Notes under the pieces: model-generated
Told to the model about the DNA's origin: nothing
Seen by the model: the letters and a program-made list of their open reading frames with translations, nothing else
Database searches by the model: none
Program-made: the position numbers and the translations under genes
Assembly: GCA_038232055.1 (NCBI GenBank)
Contig: JBBSIN010000086.1
Span: 1 to 5,373 of the forward strand
Length of the DNA stretch: 5,373 nt
Direction: 5' to 3'
Source of the DNA: JBBSIN01 sp038232055
GTDB lineage: Bacteria; Actinomycetota; Actinomycetes; JADGOV01
Shown: one piece after another, positions 5,175-5,373 of the stretch
How positions within the stretch are numbered: position 1 is the first letter of the stretch
How the letters are laid out: each line of letters begins with the position of its first letter

Positions 5175-5373
5175 TTGGCACGCAAACTGATCCTGGACGT
5201 CGACACCGGTACCGATGATGCGGTCGCCATTCTGTTCGCCGCCCTGCACCCCGAGCTGGACCTGGTCGGCGTCACCACGGTCAACGGCAACGTGCCGGTC
5301 CGCAACTGCACCGACAACTCGTTGCGGGTCCTCGACTTCATCGGCCGCAGCGAGGTGCCGGTCTACGAGGGCC
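5175..5373 (+). CDS. Second nucleoside hydrolase, N-terminal part
   Basis: Partial gene; 66 codons are visible before the right edge. The N-terminus ARKLILDVDTGTDDAVAIL carries the family's Asp cluster (Asp8, Asp10, Asp14, Asp15), and VTTVNGNVPVRNCTDNS contains the Asn39 region. It is therefore another calcium-dependent nucleoside hydrolase, distinct from the one in the minus-strand operon: both have DVDTG-x-DDA but differ over much of the rest. The start is fixed well. An in-frame TGA lies at 5160-5162 and the only usual start codon between it and the conserved strand is TTG at 5175, eight bases after an AAAGG ribosome-binding site. The His-Asp leaving-group motif falls outside the window, so activity cannot be judged. 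Divergent placement from the operon suggests shared control. Confidence 0.9.
   Translation, partial: MARKLILDVDTGTDDAVAILFAALHPELDLVGVTTVNGNVPVRNCTDNSLRVLDFIGRSEVPVYEG

Overview
The window looks like chromosomal DNA of a high-GC actinobacterium. GC-ending codons dominate, GTG and TTG starts are common, and genes are packed with 4-bp ATGA/GTGA overlaps. The proteins resemble those of Streptomyces, Kribbella and Nocardioides-type organisms. No species can be named from the sequence alone. I see no phage, IS, CRISPR, tRNA or rRNA feature.

Layout. From about position 4996 down to position 1, everything lies on the minus strand in one tight, operon-like run. In transcription order it encodes: a double-SIS-domain sugar-phosphate isomerase/deaminase-like protein (4996-3872); a single-SIS protein of the UPF0309 type (3875-3108); a nucleoside 2-deoxyribosyltransferase family protein (3039-2557); a nucleoside hydrolase (2582-1632); a ribokinase-family kinase with a deoxyribokinase-like sugar-site motif (1635-679); a decayed remnant of a second PfkB kinase (682 to about 539); a cytidine deaminase (538-149); and the start of thymidine phosphorylase (152 to beyond position 1). 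A 178-bp divergent intergenic region (4997-5174) holds a 20-bp tandem repeat and two short perfect palindromes. A second nucleoside hydrolase then starts on the plus strand at a TTG codon (5175) and runs off the right edge.

How the genes may work together. The set reads as a (deoxy)nucleoside scavenging and catabolism locus. Cytidine deaminase turns (deoxy)cytidine into (deoxy)uridine. Thymidine phosphorylase splits pyrimidine deoxynucleosides to base and deoxyribose-1-phosphate. The nucleoside hydrolases and the deoxyribosyltransferase homologue cleave or exchange the N-glycosidic bond, giving free sugar. The PfkB kinase would trap that sugar as a 5-phosphate. The kinase motif GSTMID, with Met where ribokinase has Asn, suggests the sugar is 2-deoxyribose. 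The two translationally coupled SIS proteins at the head of the operon do not belong to textbook nucleoside salvage. They hint that the route handles a less usual sugar phosphate, perhaps an amino or otherwise modified pentose or hexose. That is the most novel aspect of the window, and it is inference. No transporter, regulator or deoxyribose-phosphate aldolase gene is inside the window.
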